Source of the DNA: JAVVHH01 sp965276815
GTDB lineage: Bacteria; Pseudomonadota; Alphaproteobacteria; Acetobacterales; Acetobacteraceae
Assembly: GCA_965276815.1 (NCBI GenBank)
Contig: CBDIBE010000010.1
Span: 186,001 to 250,000, forward strand
DNA length: 64,000 nt
Direction of reading: 5' to 3'
Position 1 is the first letter of the stretch. The number at the start of each line of letters is the position of its first letter. The notes beneath the pieces were generated by a model. That model saw only the letters and a program-made list of their open reading frames with translations. It did not search any database and was not told the DNA's origin. Shown in pieces: positions 34,437 to 42,014 of this stretch. The translations under genes were made by a program, and so were the position numbers.

Positions 34437-35015
34437 GTGTGCAACGACTACGGCAACCGGGTCGCCTACAACAGCTACGTCGAGGAGTTCAGCCATCTCC
34501 GCTTGCCGCTGATCCTGCCCACCGCAGCACCGAATTTGGAACCGCGGGAGGATATTTGGCCGACGGAAATGGCGCCCATCATTCGACGCCATGCCGAGGG
34601 TGTCGAACTCGCGCAGTTGCGCTGGGGATTTCCGGCGGGCCGCCCGAAGGCACCGCCAGTCATCAATTTCCGCTCGGAAGGACGACGCTTCGCCAGCGGA
34701 CGCTGTCTTGTGCCAGCTTCGCACTTCTTCGAGTTCACCGGCACGAAATCGCCGAAATCCAAGTGGCGGTTCACCAAGACAGGCGATGACTGGTTCTGCT
34801 TCGCCGGGTTATGGCGGCCAGCACAAGGTGACGCGCCAGAGAGCTTTACACTTCTCACCACCGAACCTGGCCCTGATGTCGCGCCGATCCACAACCGCCA
34901 GGTCGTGGTTTTGGAACGTAATGACTGGCAGGCGTGGCTGGATCTGACGCGACCAGAAAGCGCGATTCTGGGACCATTGCCTCAAGGCAGCCTGACGGTC
35001 GAGCAGGTCCGCTGA
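34437..35015 (+). CDS. SOS response-associated peptidase-fold protein (SRAP/YedK/HMCES)
   Basis: 192 residues starting at GTG 34437, giving Met-Cys-Asn at the N-terminus. Cys2 is the catalytic residue that crosslinks to abasic sites in single-stranded DNA in this family, which requires Met removal, so the GTG start is well supported. Other active-site positions are visible: INFRSEG, the Glu in HFFEFTG and the His in APIHNRQVV. It should shield abasic sites in the ssDNA formed during transfer. It follows the membrane-protein gene by 6 bases and is probably co-expressed with it. Confidence 0.88.
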   Translation: MCNDYGNRVAYNSYVEEFSHLRLPLILPTAAPNLEPREDIWPTEMAPIIRRHAEGVELAQLRWGFPAGRPKAPPVINFRSEGRRFASGRCLVPASHFFEFTGTKSPKSKWRFTKTGDDWFCFAGLWRPAQGDAPESFTLLTTEPGPDVAPIHNRQVVVLERNDWQAWLDLTRPESAILGPLPQGSLTVEQVR

Positions 35016-35555
35016 CAGAGAGGATTGGGCGTCTCCCTGCGGGCCGGGCTCGTCGGCTGCGCTCGAACCGGCTTTGCCGTTTCGCCCCTGCGGGCTTGAT
35101 CCCTGACGCAAGTAGAGGAGTGTGCGCGAACCCCCGGCGTCATCCGAAACGGGGCATAGCGGTTCCGGTCAGTCACCGTTGCCGCGAGATCAACGCGTGA
35201 TGGTGTGCCGACTGACCTGCCCTCGATCATGGCTGCGCGGTGGCTCTCACCCTGGGGCGACCAGCGCCTCAAGGTAGTTGCGGCTCCACCGAGCGGTCTT
35301 GTCATGGCCGCCGTTCCGAATTCCATGCGAGGCCGCGGGTGGGTGTATTCTTCTCCTCTCGGCCAGCGTCGCCGTTTGTGCGCGGTAGCAGGTCTTTGCC
35401 CGACGGGATCGCTCGTCGCCTTGTTCGTGCATTTCGATTGCCGCCACGTGTCTCTCCAAGGCTGTCCGGGTCAGGTGCGCTCCACGCTGCCTCGGATGGC
35501 CTGATCTGGCCGAAGGACGGCTGCGCCTCGATCGCCTATGCCGCAACGGCGGCCG
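35016..35555. other. 540-bp stretch without a supported gene
   Basis: Several overlapping frames are open but all have features of high-GC noise, and none has a ribosome-binding site with a recognisable product. Minus-strand frames near 34982-35326 and 35247-36005 overlap well-supported genes. The stretch leads into leader repeat B copy 2. Together with that leader it makes a 717-bp non-coding gap before the DUF736 gene, the largest inside the ICE core, and may be regulatory or an origin. Confidence 0.45.
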
Positions 35556-35705
35556 CCAGCTATTTTCCGCCGCCGCAAGCGGCTTTGCATCGCGAAGCAA
35601 AATAGCCGTCGTCCGCCATCCTCCGCTGCGCTGCGGCTCGCACGCGCGAGTGCGTCGTCGATCGCCTCCGGCCGGACGATCGCCATCGAGGCCGCGATGG
35701 GCGCG
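35556..35705 (+). repeat. Leader repeat B, copy 2 (upstream of DUF736 gene)
   Basis: 35556-35637 matches 32710-32800 almost base for base apart from a deletion of about 5 bases and a few changes. It has the same GCTATTTT/AAAATAGC arms. The second shared block (AGGCCGCGATGGGCGCG) is at 35689-35705, 28 bases before the DUF736 start, as in copy 1. Confidence 0.8.
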
Positions 35706-35732
35706 ACCCGATGAACAGCAGGAGAGAACATC

Positions 35733-36038
35733 ATGGCGACCATCGGCACCTTCACCAAGACAGGCGAGAGCTTCACCGGCGCGGTCAAGACCCTCAGCAT
35801 CAACGCCAAGACGACGATCAAGCCGGCCGAAAAGACCAGCGACAAGGCTCCCGACTACCGCGTCTTCGCCGGCTCCGTGGAGTTCGGCGCCGCCTGGAAG
35901 AAGACCTCCAACGAGGGCCGCGACTATCTCTCGGTCAAGCTGGACGACCCGAGCTTCCCAGCCCCCATCTACGCCACCCTGGTCGAGGGCGAGGACGACA
36001 CGCACACCATGATCTGGTCCCGCCGCAACGGCGACTGA
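35733..36038 (+). CDS. DUF736 protein
   Basis: 101 residues beginning MATIGTFTKTGESFTGAVKTL, the characteristic start of the DUF736 family. The body (APDYRVFAGSVEFGAAWKKTS..DYLSVKLDDPSFPAPIYATL) covers the full domain. These small proteins are almost always found on alphaproteobacterial plasmids and ICEs and are often strongly expressed; the role is unknown. A GGAGAG ribosome-binding site precedes the ATG. A strong stem-loop follows the stop, so it forms a single-gene unit. Confidence 0.92.
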   Translation: MATIGTFTKTGESFTGAVKTLSINAKTTIKPAEKTSDKAPDYRVFAGSVEFGAAWKKTSNEGRDYLSVKLDDPSFPAPIYATLVEGEDDTHTMIWSRRNGD

Positions 36039-36050
36039 CCGGCACCTCGG

Positions 36051-36076
36051 CGCCCCGCGTCAAGCGACGCGGGGCG
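36051..36076 (+). terminator. Strong stem-loop after DUF736
   Basis: CGCCCCGCGTC (36051-36061) pairs perfectly with GACGCGGGGCG (36066-36076) around an AAGC loop, 11 pairs. It starts 12 bases after the stop. The T-run is only TTC, so termination may be partial. Confidence 0.75.
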
Positions 36077-36156
36077 TTCGCGCGCTGTGTCAGAATGTGC
36101 GTTGTTGACTGGGGCAGCGCCGACTTTTGGCCGTGAAGGAGACTTCCGGTTGATTC

Positions 36157-36185
36157 CCTAATATGCTGGGTGGCAGTATATTAGG
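36157..36185 (+). promoter_or_regulatory. Palindromic operator before the Xre regulator gene
   Basis: CCTAATATGCTG (36157-36168) and CAGTATATTAGG (36174-36185) are inverted repeats with one mismatch, separated by GGTGG. The AT-rich arms stand out in high-GC DNA, and TATATT (36177-36182) could serve as a -10 element. The site ends 20 bases before the ATG, the usual layout for an autoregulating Xre protein. Confidence 0.7.
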
Positions 36186-36205
36186 TGAAGCCGCTGCCTC
36201 TCCGC

Positions 36206-36415
36206 ATGAAACTGCGGGAGGTCGTCGCGAGGAACCTACGCCGGCTGCGCAACGCCCATGGGCTGTCGCAGGAGGAGCTTGCCGACCGTGCCGACGTCAA
36301 CCGGAACTACGTCGGAATGCTGGAGCGAGAGGAAAATGCCGCGACCGTCGATATGCTGGAGAAGCTCGCCAGCGTCATGGGTGTCGATCCGATCGAGTTC
36401 TTTCGACGCGAGTAG
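36206..36415 (+). CDS. Xre-family HTH regulator (QseC-like)
   Basis: 69 residues from ATG 36206. A GTG at 36185 would add 7 residues but overlaps the operator, so the ATG is preferred. The whole protein is one helix-turn-helix: NLRRLRNAHGLSQEELADRADVNRNYVGMLEREENAATVDMLEKLASVMGVDPIEFF. No ribosome-binding site precedes it, so a very short or absent leader is possible. Its position before a QseM-like gene and the split FseA-like gene matches the regulatory module of ICEMlSymR7A, in which the Xre protein QseC controls qseM. The family is certain; the QseC role is inferred. Confidence 0.85.
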   Translation: MKLREVVARNLRRLRNAHGLSQEELADRADVNRNYVGMLEREENAATVDMLEKLASVMGVDPIEFFRRE

Positions 36416-36526
36416 CGGCCATGCCGCGGCCACCGACCTGACGTCTGTCATACGAGAACGGTTGCGCGAATCGAGCTTGGGCGGTCTAAGCGTTTCCCGG
36501 ACCCGCAACCAAAACGGAAAGGTCCG

Positions 36527-36799
36527 ATGAGCCCTGCCGCCCAGCCTCTTGCCGAATCGCCGCCTCACTCGGACCATCTGACCGACTACGACCGTCATCA
36601 CTTGAAGACCTACATCCGGCTGCTGGATGCGGCTGCCGACGACGCGGATTGGCGCGAGGTCGCCGACCTCGTCCTCGGTCTCGATGTCGCGTCGAACCCC
36701 GAACATGCTCGCCGCGTCCATGACGCGCATCTCGAACGCGCCCGGTGGATGACCACTACGGGATATCGCGATCTCCTCACGAGCGCAGCCGAGCGCTGA
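36527..36799 (+). CDS. Small DUF2285-related protein, QseM-like antiactivator candidate
   Basis: 90 residues from ATG 36527, with GGAAAGG upstream. The core YDRHHLKTYIRLLDAAADDADWREVADLVLGLD..PEHARRVHDAHLERARWMTTTGYRDLL is a compact helical domain like that of QseM and related DUF2285-annotated proteins in Mesorhizobium-type ICEs. QseM binds the activator FseA and the quorum regulator TraR and so blocks excision and transfer. The gene lies between the Xre regulator and the FseA-like gene, as expected for this module. Homology to QseM itself is judged from memory. Confidence 0.75.
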   Translation: MSPAAQPLAESPPHSDHLTDYDRHHLKTYIRLLDAAADDADWREVADLVLGLDVASNPEHARRVHDAHLERARWMTTTGYRDLLTSAAER

Positions 36800-36929
36800 A
36801 GGCGGCGCGTTCCCAGCAACACCCGTTGCCTCAAGCCGGACTCCCCAAACTGACGCTCGCCAAAATGTCTCCGACTTACGGCGTCATTGCCGCTCTGCCG
36901 CGCGGACGCCCTCACGAGGAGGATGAGCC

Positions 36930-37704
36930 GTGCCCATTGCAGGAGGCGACTGGCGGATCGACGCCGACTACGACTACTTCGACCAGCTGACCCCCGAGCA
37001 GGCCGCCTTCGAGTTCCTGCGCCGCAATCCCGACTACAACGCCGCCTATCGCAATCTGCCGGACGAAACGGGCGGCGGTTCGTCACCTGCGGCAGCGCCA
37101 TTCGCGGCACTTTGGGGGTTGCGATTTCGCGGCCGATCCGCGGCTGCGCAGCGACAAGTCGCCAGTCATTTGGCTGCCCCGGCACAATCCAAGGATGACG
37201 GTTCTGACGGGGGTTCAGCCCGACCTGTTCGATGGTCCGCACCTCTCAAACGCAAGACCCACGATCGTCCGCGGCGCGCCTGACGGCCTGTACGTCAACC
37301 TCACCGCGTTCGCGCCACCGCACCACGCACTGATCACCGGTGAACCTTCCGGGACGTGCCCGATAGCGGTCGTGGTGCCGTTGGACGGCATGTTCGAGGA
37401 CCGCATCGAAGCGGCACGCCGCGTCTGGCGTGCGATGAACCGCGGGGCAAAGGTGCAGCCGGCCAGATTCACGCCGCAACGCACGCGCCGATTGAGGCTC
37501 GTACTTCGGGCGCTCGATGCAACGCTTCTCGACATCGGCTATCGCGACATCGCGCGCGGCCTTTTCGGCGACCGCGTCTCGGATGACGCCGCCTGGCGGA
37601 CAAATCCGCTCCGAGCCACCACGATCCGTCTCGTCCAGGACGGCCGCGCGCTCATGCGCGGCGGCTACCTGCGCCTGCTCCGCTCGGATCGCCGCAAGCG
37701 CTGA
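36930..37704 (+). CDS. FseA-like activator of ICE excision, encoded in two frames (+1 frameshift)
   Basis: The GTG at 36930 has a strong GAGGAGG 8-14 bases upstream. Frame one gives MPIAGGDWRIDADYDYFDQL..EFLRRNPDYNAAYRNLPDE and AALWGLRF, a transcriptional-regulator-like domain that I recall as DUF6499. The next phase continues with AADPRLRSDKSPVIWLPRHNP and ends with a clear DUF2285 domain (LRLVLRALDATLLDIGYRDIARGLFGD..RGGYLRLLRSD). A +1 shift at TTTC (37125-37128) joins them into 257 residues. In ICEMlSymR7A the homologous msi172-msi171 pair makes FseA by programmed +1 frameshifting, so this is probably functional rather than broken. Confidence 0.82.
37125..37128 (+). promoter_or_regulatory. 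Putative +1 ribosomal frameshift site
   Basis: The zero-frame codons are CGA TTT CGC. If the Phe tRNA on TTT slips forward by one base it re-pairs with TTC, which fits its GAA anticodon better, and the next codon becomes GCG (Ala), leading into AADPRLR of the second frame. The conserved-looking motif WGLRF on one side and AADP on the other puts the shift at this place. Confidence 0.6.
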
Positions 37705-37869
37705 CGACTGCCGGACTTGTTGGCGCCCGAAAGATGGACACCCTGCACCCGGGGTGCCGCGAACAAGAAAATAACTCCGTCATCCACCCCTTCGATTTCT
37801 CTCCGCCAGGGTGCTCGCGAGCCGCCGGCCTGAACCGGCGGCGACCGTCAGACCCACGGAGACCCGCCC

Positions 37870-38157
37870 ATGCCCGACCCGCTCGCCGGCCTTCCGCCAC
37901 GCCATCTGCGCACGCCTGAGGCCGCGCGCTTCCTCGGCCTGTCCGGCCGCACCCTGGAGAAACACCGCACCTACGGCACCGGCCCGCGCTACTCGAAACT
38001 CGGCGGCCGCGTCGTCTACCAGGTCGACGACCTGCAAGCCTGGGTGACGCGCGGCGCCAAGGCGTCCACGTCCGATCCCGGTATCGGCGCTGTGCTGCCG
38101 GCGAAGCGGCATGCCGCCGTGGCGCCCGGCTTCGCCGCCGCACCGCAACGGCGCTGA
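37870..38157 (+). CDS. RdfS-like excisionase (recombination directionality factor)
   Basis: 95 residues from ATG 37870. The N-terminal 60 residues form an excisionase/AlpA-type winged helix: LRTPEAARFLGLSGRTLEKHRTYGTGPRYSKLGGRVVYQVDDLQAWV. The family directs the integrase to excise the ICE; in ICEMlSymR7A rdfS is switched on by FseA, and here it lies 165 bases downstream of the FseA-like gene. The C-terminal tail is Ala/Pro/Arg-rich. A replication initiator gene follows after 10 bases, so both are probably on one transcript that starts when excision is triggered. Confidence 0.85.
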   Translation: MPDPLAGLPPRHLRTPEAARFLGLSGRTLEKHRTYGTGPRYSKLGGRVVYQVDDLQAWVTRGAKASTSDPGIGAVLPAKRHAAVAPGFAAAPQRR

Positions 38158-38167
38158 TCTGGCCGTC

Positions 38168-39292
38168 ATGCCGACAGCCGTGCCCGGCAGCCGCCGCCTT
38201 CCATCTCGCAGCGAGCGGGCCAACCTCGACCCGTTCGAAGCCTTGGCCGGCGACATCGCCCCCCGGGACCAGCGCGACCTCATGGAACGGCCATTCTTCT
38301 CGCTCGCCAAGACGAAGCGGCTGACGCCGATCCAATACCGAGCCGGCAATACGGAAGTGCAGGTCTACGCCGTGCCGGAGCACGGCATGGCGACGATCTG
38401 GGATGCCGACGTCCTGATCTGGGCGGCGTCGCATCTCGTCGAGGCCGCGGACCGCGGGCTGCCGACGTCGCGCTTCTTCCGGTTCACACCCTACAAGCTC
38501 CTCAACTCGATCGGCCGGGCGACCGGCAATCGCGAATATCACCTCCTTCGCGGCGCGCTGACCCGCCTCCAATCGACGGTCATCCGCACGACGATCCGGC
38601 ACGGCGAGCAGTGGCGCCGCCAGCAGTTCTCCTGGATCAACGAGTGGGAAGAGCTGGTTACCTCCGACGGCCGCCGGGTCGGCATGGAGTTCGTGCTGCC
38701 TGATTGGTTTTACCGTGGGGTCATCGACCGCCGCCTCGTCCTGACCATCGATCCGGGCTACTTCGCCCTGACCGGCGGCATCGAGCGCTGGCTATATCGG
38801 GTCGCCCGCAAGCATGCCGGCCGGCAGGCTGCCGGTTGGCGGTTCGACCTCCGGCATCTCCATGCCAAGAGCGCCAGCCTGGCCCGGTTCTCGGATTTTA
38901 CGCTGGACCTGCGCCGCATCGTCGCGCGCCAGCCGCTCCCCGGCTACGCGCTCGCGTTCGAGCGGGAGATCGACCGGGACGGCCGGCAGCAGACCCTTCT
39001 CGCAATCCGTCCTGTGGATAAGCCTGTGGGAAAGCTGGGGATCACTTTCCGCCCTATCGTGACTTCGGACGCACCCGGGACCGAGACTTCGGGCGCACCG
39101 ATGGCGGGACTACGGGCGCGAGCCGTAAATACGGATGGACGGTTTTCTAAGCAAGATCAGCAACTCCAGTTGGTCCTGGAACCTCTTAACCTATCTAACT
39201 TAGAATCTAACCTTCTAGGTAGTGGGCCTGCCTGCGAAACGCCATCGACGCGTTTGCCGACGGACTTGGCCGGGAAGGGAAGCGGGCGGTGA
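38168..39292 (+). CDS. Replication initiator RepA-like protein
   Basis: 374 residues from ATG 38168. Residues about 35-300 match the plasmid/ICE replication initiator A family: RPFFSLAKTKRLTPIQY, ATIWDADVLIWAASHLVEA, FTPYKLLNSIGR, GGIERWLYRVARKHAG. It is predicted to contain two winged helices and to bind an origin. The last 100 residues are variable; the DNA for residues about 335-355 is AT-rich and contains repeated CTAAC words. ParA overlaps its end by 4 bases (GTGA). It would allow the excised circle to replicate. Confidence 0.85.
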   Translation: MPTAVPGSRRLPSRSERANLDPFEALAGDIAPRDQRDLMERPFFSLAKTKRLTPIQYRAGNTEVQVYAVPEHGMATIWDADVLIWAASHLVEAADRGLPTSRFFRFTPYKLLNSIGRATGNREYHLLRGALTRLQSTVIRTTIRHGEQWRRQQFSWINEWEELVTSDGRRVGMEFVLPDWFYRGVIDRRLVLTIDPGYFALTGGIERWLYRVARKHAGRQAAGWRFDLRHLHAKSASLARFSDFTLDLRRIVARQPLPGYALAFEREIDRDGRQQTLLAIRPVDKPVGKLGITFRPIVTSDAPGTETSGAPMAGLRARAVNTDGRFSKQDQQLQLVLEPLNLSNLESNLLGSGPACETPSTRLPTDLAGKGSGR

Positions 39293-39927
39293 TCGTCGCC
39301 CTGCTTAACCAGAAAGGCGGGGTCGGCAAGACCACGCTGGCGCTGCACCTGGCCGGCGCCTGGGCAGCGCAGGGCGCGCGCGTGCTGGTCGTCGACGCGG
39401 ACCCGCAGGGCTCGGCACTGGACTGGTCCGAGCAGCGCAGCCGCGAAGGCCTGCCGCGCCGGTTCGGCGTGCTCGGTTTGGCGCGTGAGACGCTACACCG
39501 CGAGCTTCCGGAGATCGCCCGCGGTGTCGATCGCGTCGTTCTCGACGGACCGCCGCGCGTCACCGGCATCGCACGCTCCGCGATGCTCGCTGCCGACGTT
39601 GTGCTCATCCCGGCCACGCCCTCGCCGTTCGACGGCTGGGCCTCGGCCGAGATGCTTCGGCTGCTCGGCGAGGCGCGAATCTTCCGGCCGGAGCTGGTCG
39701 CGCGCTTCGTGTTGAACCGCTGCGCAGCCCGCACGGTCATCGCGCGCGAAACCGGCGAGACGCTGGCCGAGCATGACCCGCCCGTGGTGACGTCCCGCAT
39801 CGGCCAGCGCGTCGCCTTCGCCGATGCGGCCCGCACGGGACGGTTGGTAGACGAACTGGATGGCAGCAGCCCGGGCGCTCGCGAGATCGTCGCTCTGGCG
39901 GGCGAGATCGCCGGACTCGTGCCGTGA
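39289..39927 (+). CDS. parA: ParA-family partition ATPase
   Basis: 212 residues, GTG start overlapping the RepA stop. The deviant Walker A KGGVGKTTLALHLA is at residues about 10-23, Walker A' is VLVVDADPQGSALDW, and Walker B is VVLDGPP. It is a short ParA (MipZ/MinD-like) without an N-terminal DNA-binding domain, typical for plasmids and ICEs. It should position the excised circle during division, perhaps together with the small protein that follows. Its stop overlaps the next start (GTGA). Confidence 0.93.
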   Translation: MIVALLNQKGGVGKTTLALHLAGAWAAQGARVLVVDADPQGSALDWSEQRSREGLPRRFGVLGLARETLHRELPEIARGVDRVVLDGPPRVTGIARSAMLAADVVLIPATPSPFDGWASAEMLRLLGEARIFRPELVARFVLNRCAARTVIARETGETLAEHDPPVVTSRIGQRVAFADAARTGRLVDELDGSSPGAREIVALAGEIAGLVP

Positions 39928-40187
39928 CGACGCGCGACCGCAAGCAAGGGTTTGCAGCCCGACCCGCCAGCCCGGACGATTGGGTACGTGCATCCGGCGG
40001 CAGACGAACTGCACCGGCAGAAGCTGACGCCTACACCGCCCGGCTCACCGTGGACGTCACGCCTGAGCTGCGCGGACGTATCAAGATCGCGGCGTTCCGG
40101 CGCGGCCGGACCGCAGCCGACATGCTCCGCACCTTGCTGGAGCGCGAGTTCCCGCCCACCGGCGACGACGGTGGGGCGACGCCGTGA
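39924..40187 (+). CDS. Small ribbon-helix-helix-like protein, probable ParA partner
   Basis: 87 residues, GTG start overlapping parA. The C-terminal 45 residues (YTARLTVDVTPELRGRIKIAAFRRGRTAADMLRTLLEREFP) have the strand-helix-helix pattern of RHH DNA-binding proteins such as ParG and CopG. The N-terminal part is basic and unordered. Its place directly after parA suggests the centromere-binding partner, but the large ParB-like protein at 27474 is an alternative. Stop and next start overlap again. Confidence 0.72.
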   Translation: MTTRDRKQGFAARPASPDDWVRASGGRRTAPAEADAYTARLTVDVTPELRGRIKIAAFRRGRTAADMLRTLLEREFPPTGDDGGATP

Positions 40188-40648
40188 CGGCGCTCACCGA
40201 GGTCGAGCTGTATTGGCTGGAAGGCCGTATCGAGCGCTGGATCAGGTTCGGCCGCGACGTCGAGGAGCGCATCATCGACCGCCGCCGGCGTGTGTTGTCG
40301 TTCGCGCCCGGCACGGTGTTCGCCTTCGTGCGTTGGGCCTCGAATGACCACGGGACCGTGGTCTCGCGCATCGACATTCTGCGCGCCGTCGAACGTGGCA
40401 AGGCCTGCTCGACGATCCCGTGCGTGACACCTGGCGGCGAAATCCTGCTGCGTAGCTTCGGCTGGCCGAAGGTCGAGCGGGTGCTGAAGGTGATCGACGC
40501 CGTGGACGCACTCGGCGTCGATCCGGGCGACGCCGACCCGAACCATTGGCGGCACGTCCACAACCGGATGGCCGCTGGCCAGGAGCCGCGACCCTACACG
40601 CGCGAGCGCCATCGCGCCTGGCTCATGAGACTGAGGATTGAAGCATGA
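40184..40648 (+). CDS. DUF2840 protein
   Basis: 154 residues, GTG start. It has the full DUF2840 pattern: TEVELYWLEGRIERWIRFGRDVEERIIDRRRRVLSF, FVRWASNDHGTVVSRIDILRAV, and PGGEILLRSFGWPKVERVLKVIDA. The family is confined to the conjugation regions of this ICE/plasmid type, just upstream of traF, and its role is unknown. The start overlaps the RHH gene and the end overlaps traF, so it belongs to the traF-relaxase operon. Confidence 0.88.
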   Translation: MTALTEVELYWLEGRIERWIRFGRDVEERIIDRRRRVLSFAPGTVFAFVRWASNDHGTVVSRIDILRAVERGKACSTIPCVTPGGEILLRSFGWPKVERVLKVIDAVDALGVDPGDADPNHWRHVHNRMAAGQEPRPYTRERHRAWLMRLRIEA

Positions 40649-41160
40649 CACGACGCAGACTCATCGTTGCGATCGGCAGCGGCGCCATCGTCGCCATCGC
40701 GCTCACCGCAGCCTGGAAGCACACGCCGTTGCTGGTCTGGAATGCGAGCGCGAGCGTGCCGATCGGGCTGTATGCCGTGTGCGTTGCCGGGTGGTTGGCC
40801 ACTGGCGAACTCGTCGTCGTGCAGCCGCCCGAGGCGCTGGCCAACTTTCTCGCAACCGGGCAATACCTGCCCAAAGGCGTGCCGCTCATCAAGCACGTCG
40901 CGGCACTTCCAGGCGCCATCGTCTGCCGCAGCGGACTGTCGGTCAGCATCGACGGCGTGGTCCGTGCTGAAGCCCGCGAGCGGGATCACGCCGGACGTCC
41001 ACTCCCGTCGTGGAGCGGATGTCGAACGGTCGCTAAGGACGAAGTCTTCCTGCTTAACGCAAGCGAACCCGCGTCATTGGACGGCCGCTACTTCGGTCCC
41101 TTGCCGAGCGCCAACATTATCGGGCGAGCCGTGCCGATCTGGACGGAGCAGCGGCCATGA
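40645..41160 (+). CDS. traF: TraF-like S26 family conjugation peptidase
   Basis: 171 residues with one N-terminal membrane anchor (IVAIGSGAIVAIALTAAW). The Ser of the catalytic pair lies in SASVPIGLY at about residue 36 and the Lys in LIKHVAALPG at about 82. In RP4-type systems TraF cuts and cyclises the TrbC pilin, and trbC is encoded at 52966 in the same ICE. The gene overlaps DUF2840 and the following lytic transglycosylase by 4 bases each. Confidence 0.9.
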   Translation: MTRRRLIVAIGSGAIVAIALTAAWKHTPLLVWNASASVPIGLYAVCVAGWLATGELVVVQPPEALANFLATGQYLPKGVPLIKHVAALPGAIVCRSGLSVSIDGVVRAEARERDHAGRPLPSWSGCRTVAKDEVFLLNASEPASLDGRYFGPLPSANIIGRAVPIWTEQRP

Positions 41161-42014
41161 AGGCGATGTCGCGAGGCTGGCCGATCGCAGTCGCAGCCAC
41201 CCTCGGCTTGCTCGCCATCGGCAGCACGGCCGGGGCGCAGCAACCCACCCTTCCTTCCCGGCCCGTCACTTCCTCCACCGATCCGATCGCGGCTTACGTC
41301 GCAGAAGCCTCGCAGCGGTTCGGCATTCCCGAAGCTTGGATACGCGCCGTGATGCGGGTCGAGAGCGCCGGCGAGGTCGGCGTGACATCGTCGGCCGGAG
41401 CGATGGGCCTCATGCAGGTGATGCCCCAGACGTACGCGACGCTCCGTGCAAGGCTCGGCCTCGGCGCCAACGCCTACGACCCGCACGACAACATCATGGC
41501 GGGCGCAGCTTTCCTGCGCGACATGCACGACCGCTATGGTGATGCTGGTTTCCTGGCCGCCTACAACGCCGGTCCGGCGCGCTACGAGGAGTTCCGGGCT
41601 GGTGGCAGGGCGCTGCCCTCAGAGACGATCCTGTACATGGGTCGACTCGGTCCGATGCTCGGCTTCGATGGCGGAGTGGCGCTCGCCGTCGACGGGCCGA
41701 GTGTGACCGCGACGCCGGAAGCGGCGCCGATCTTCGTCTCGCTTCACGGCAACGTCGCTGTCGTTGGCCAGCAGCGCAACGCGACTTCAAACGTCCAACT
41801 CGCTGCAGCCGACGTGCAGGTCGACGACCGAGCTGCGGGTCTCTTCACGTCGCAGGTCCAGTTCCCGGACCGCACACTAGCGAACGCTGAACGCGCCCCG
41901 GCTACACCGCTTTCTACGCAGCCGCCGAACGGTCGCCCTGTCAATCCGGTGCCGCTTGAGGGTCAGCTTGACACGATCTTCGTGCAGCGCGGCACGGTCC
42001 GGACCAGCCCATGA
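41157..42014 (+). CDS. VirB1-like lytic transglycosylase
   Basis: 285 residues with a signal peptide (cleavage near AGAQQ, about residue 24). The SLT domain follows: catalytic Glu in RVESAG at about residue 69, then SSAGAMGLMQVMPQTY and FLAAYNAGPARYEEF. It opens the murein for assembly of the secretion channel. The C-terminal 120 residues are variable and proline-rich. It is the last gene before a 286-base gap containing the putative transfer origin. Confidence 0.9.
   Translation: MKAMSRGWPIAVAATLGLLAIGSTAGAQQPTLPSRPVTSSTDPIAAYVAEASQRFGIPEAWIRAVMRVESAGEVGVTSSAGAMGLMQVMPQTYATLRARLGLGANAYDPHDNIMAGAAFLRDMHDRYGDAGFLAAYNAGPARYEEFRAGGRALPSETILYMGRLGPMLGFDGGVALAVDGPSVTATPEAAPIFVSLHGNVAVVGQQRNATSNVQLAAADVQVDDRAAGLFTSQVQFPDRTLANAERAPATPLSTQPPNGRPVNPVPLEGQLDTIFVQRGTVRTSP

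Noticed and set aside
36930..37704. Simple pseudogene call for the split regulator
   Set aside because: The two halves are fully conserved, need exactly a +1 step at a slippery TTTC, and the homologous gene in ICEMlSymR7A is known to be expressed by frameshifting.
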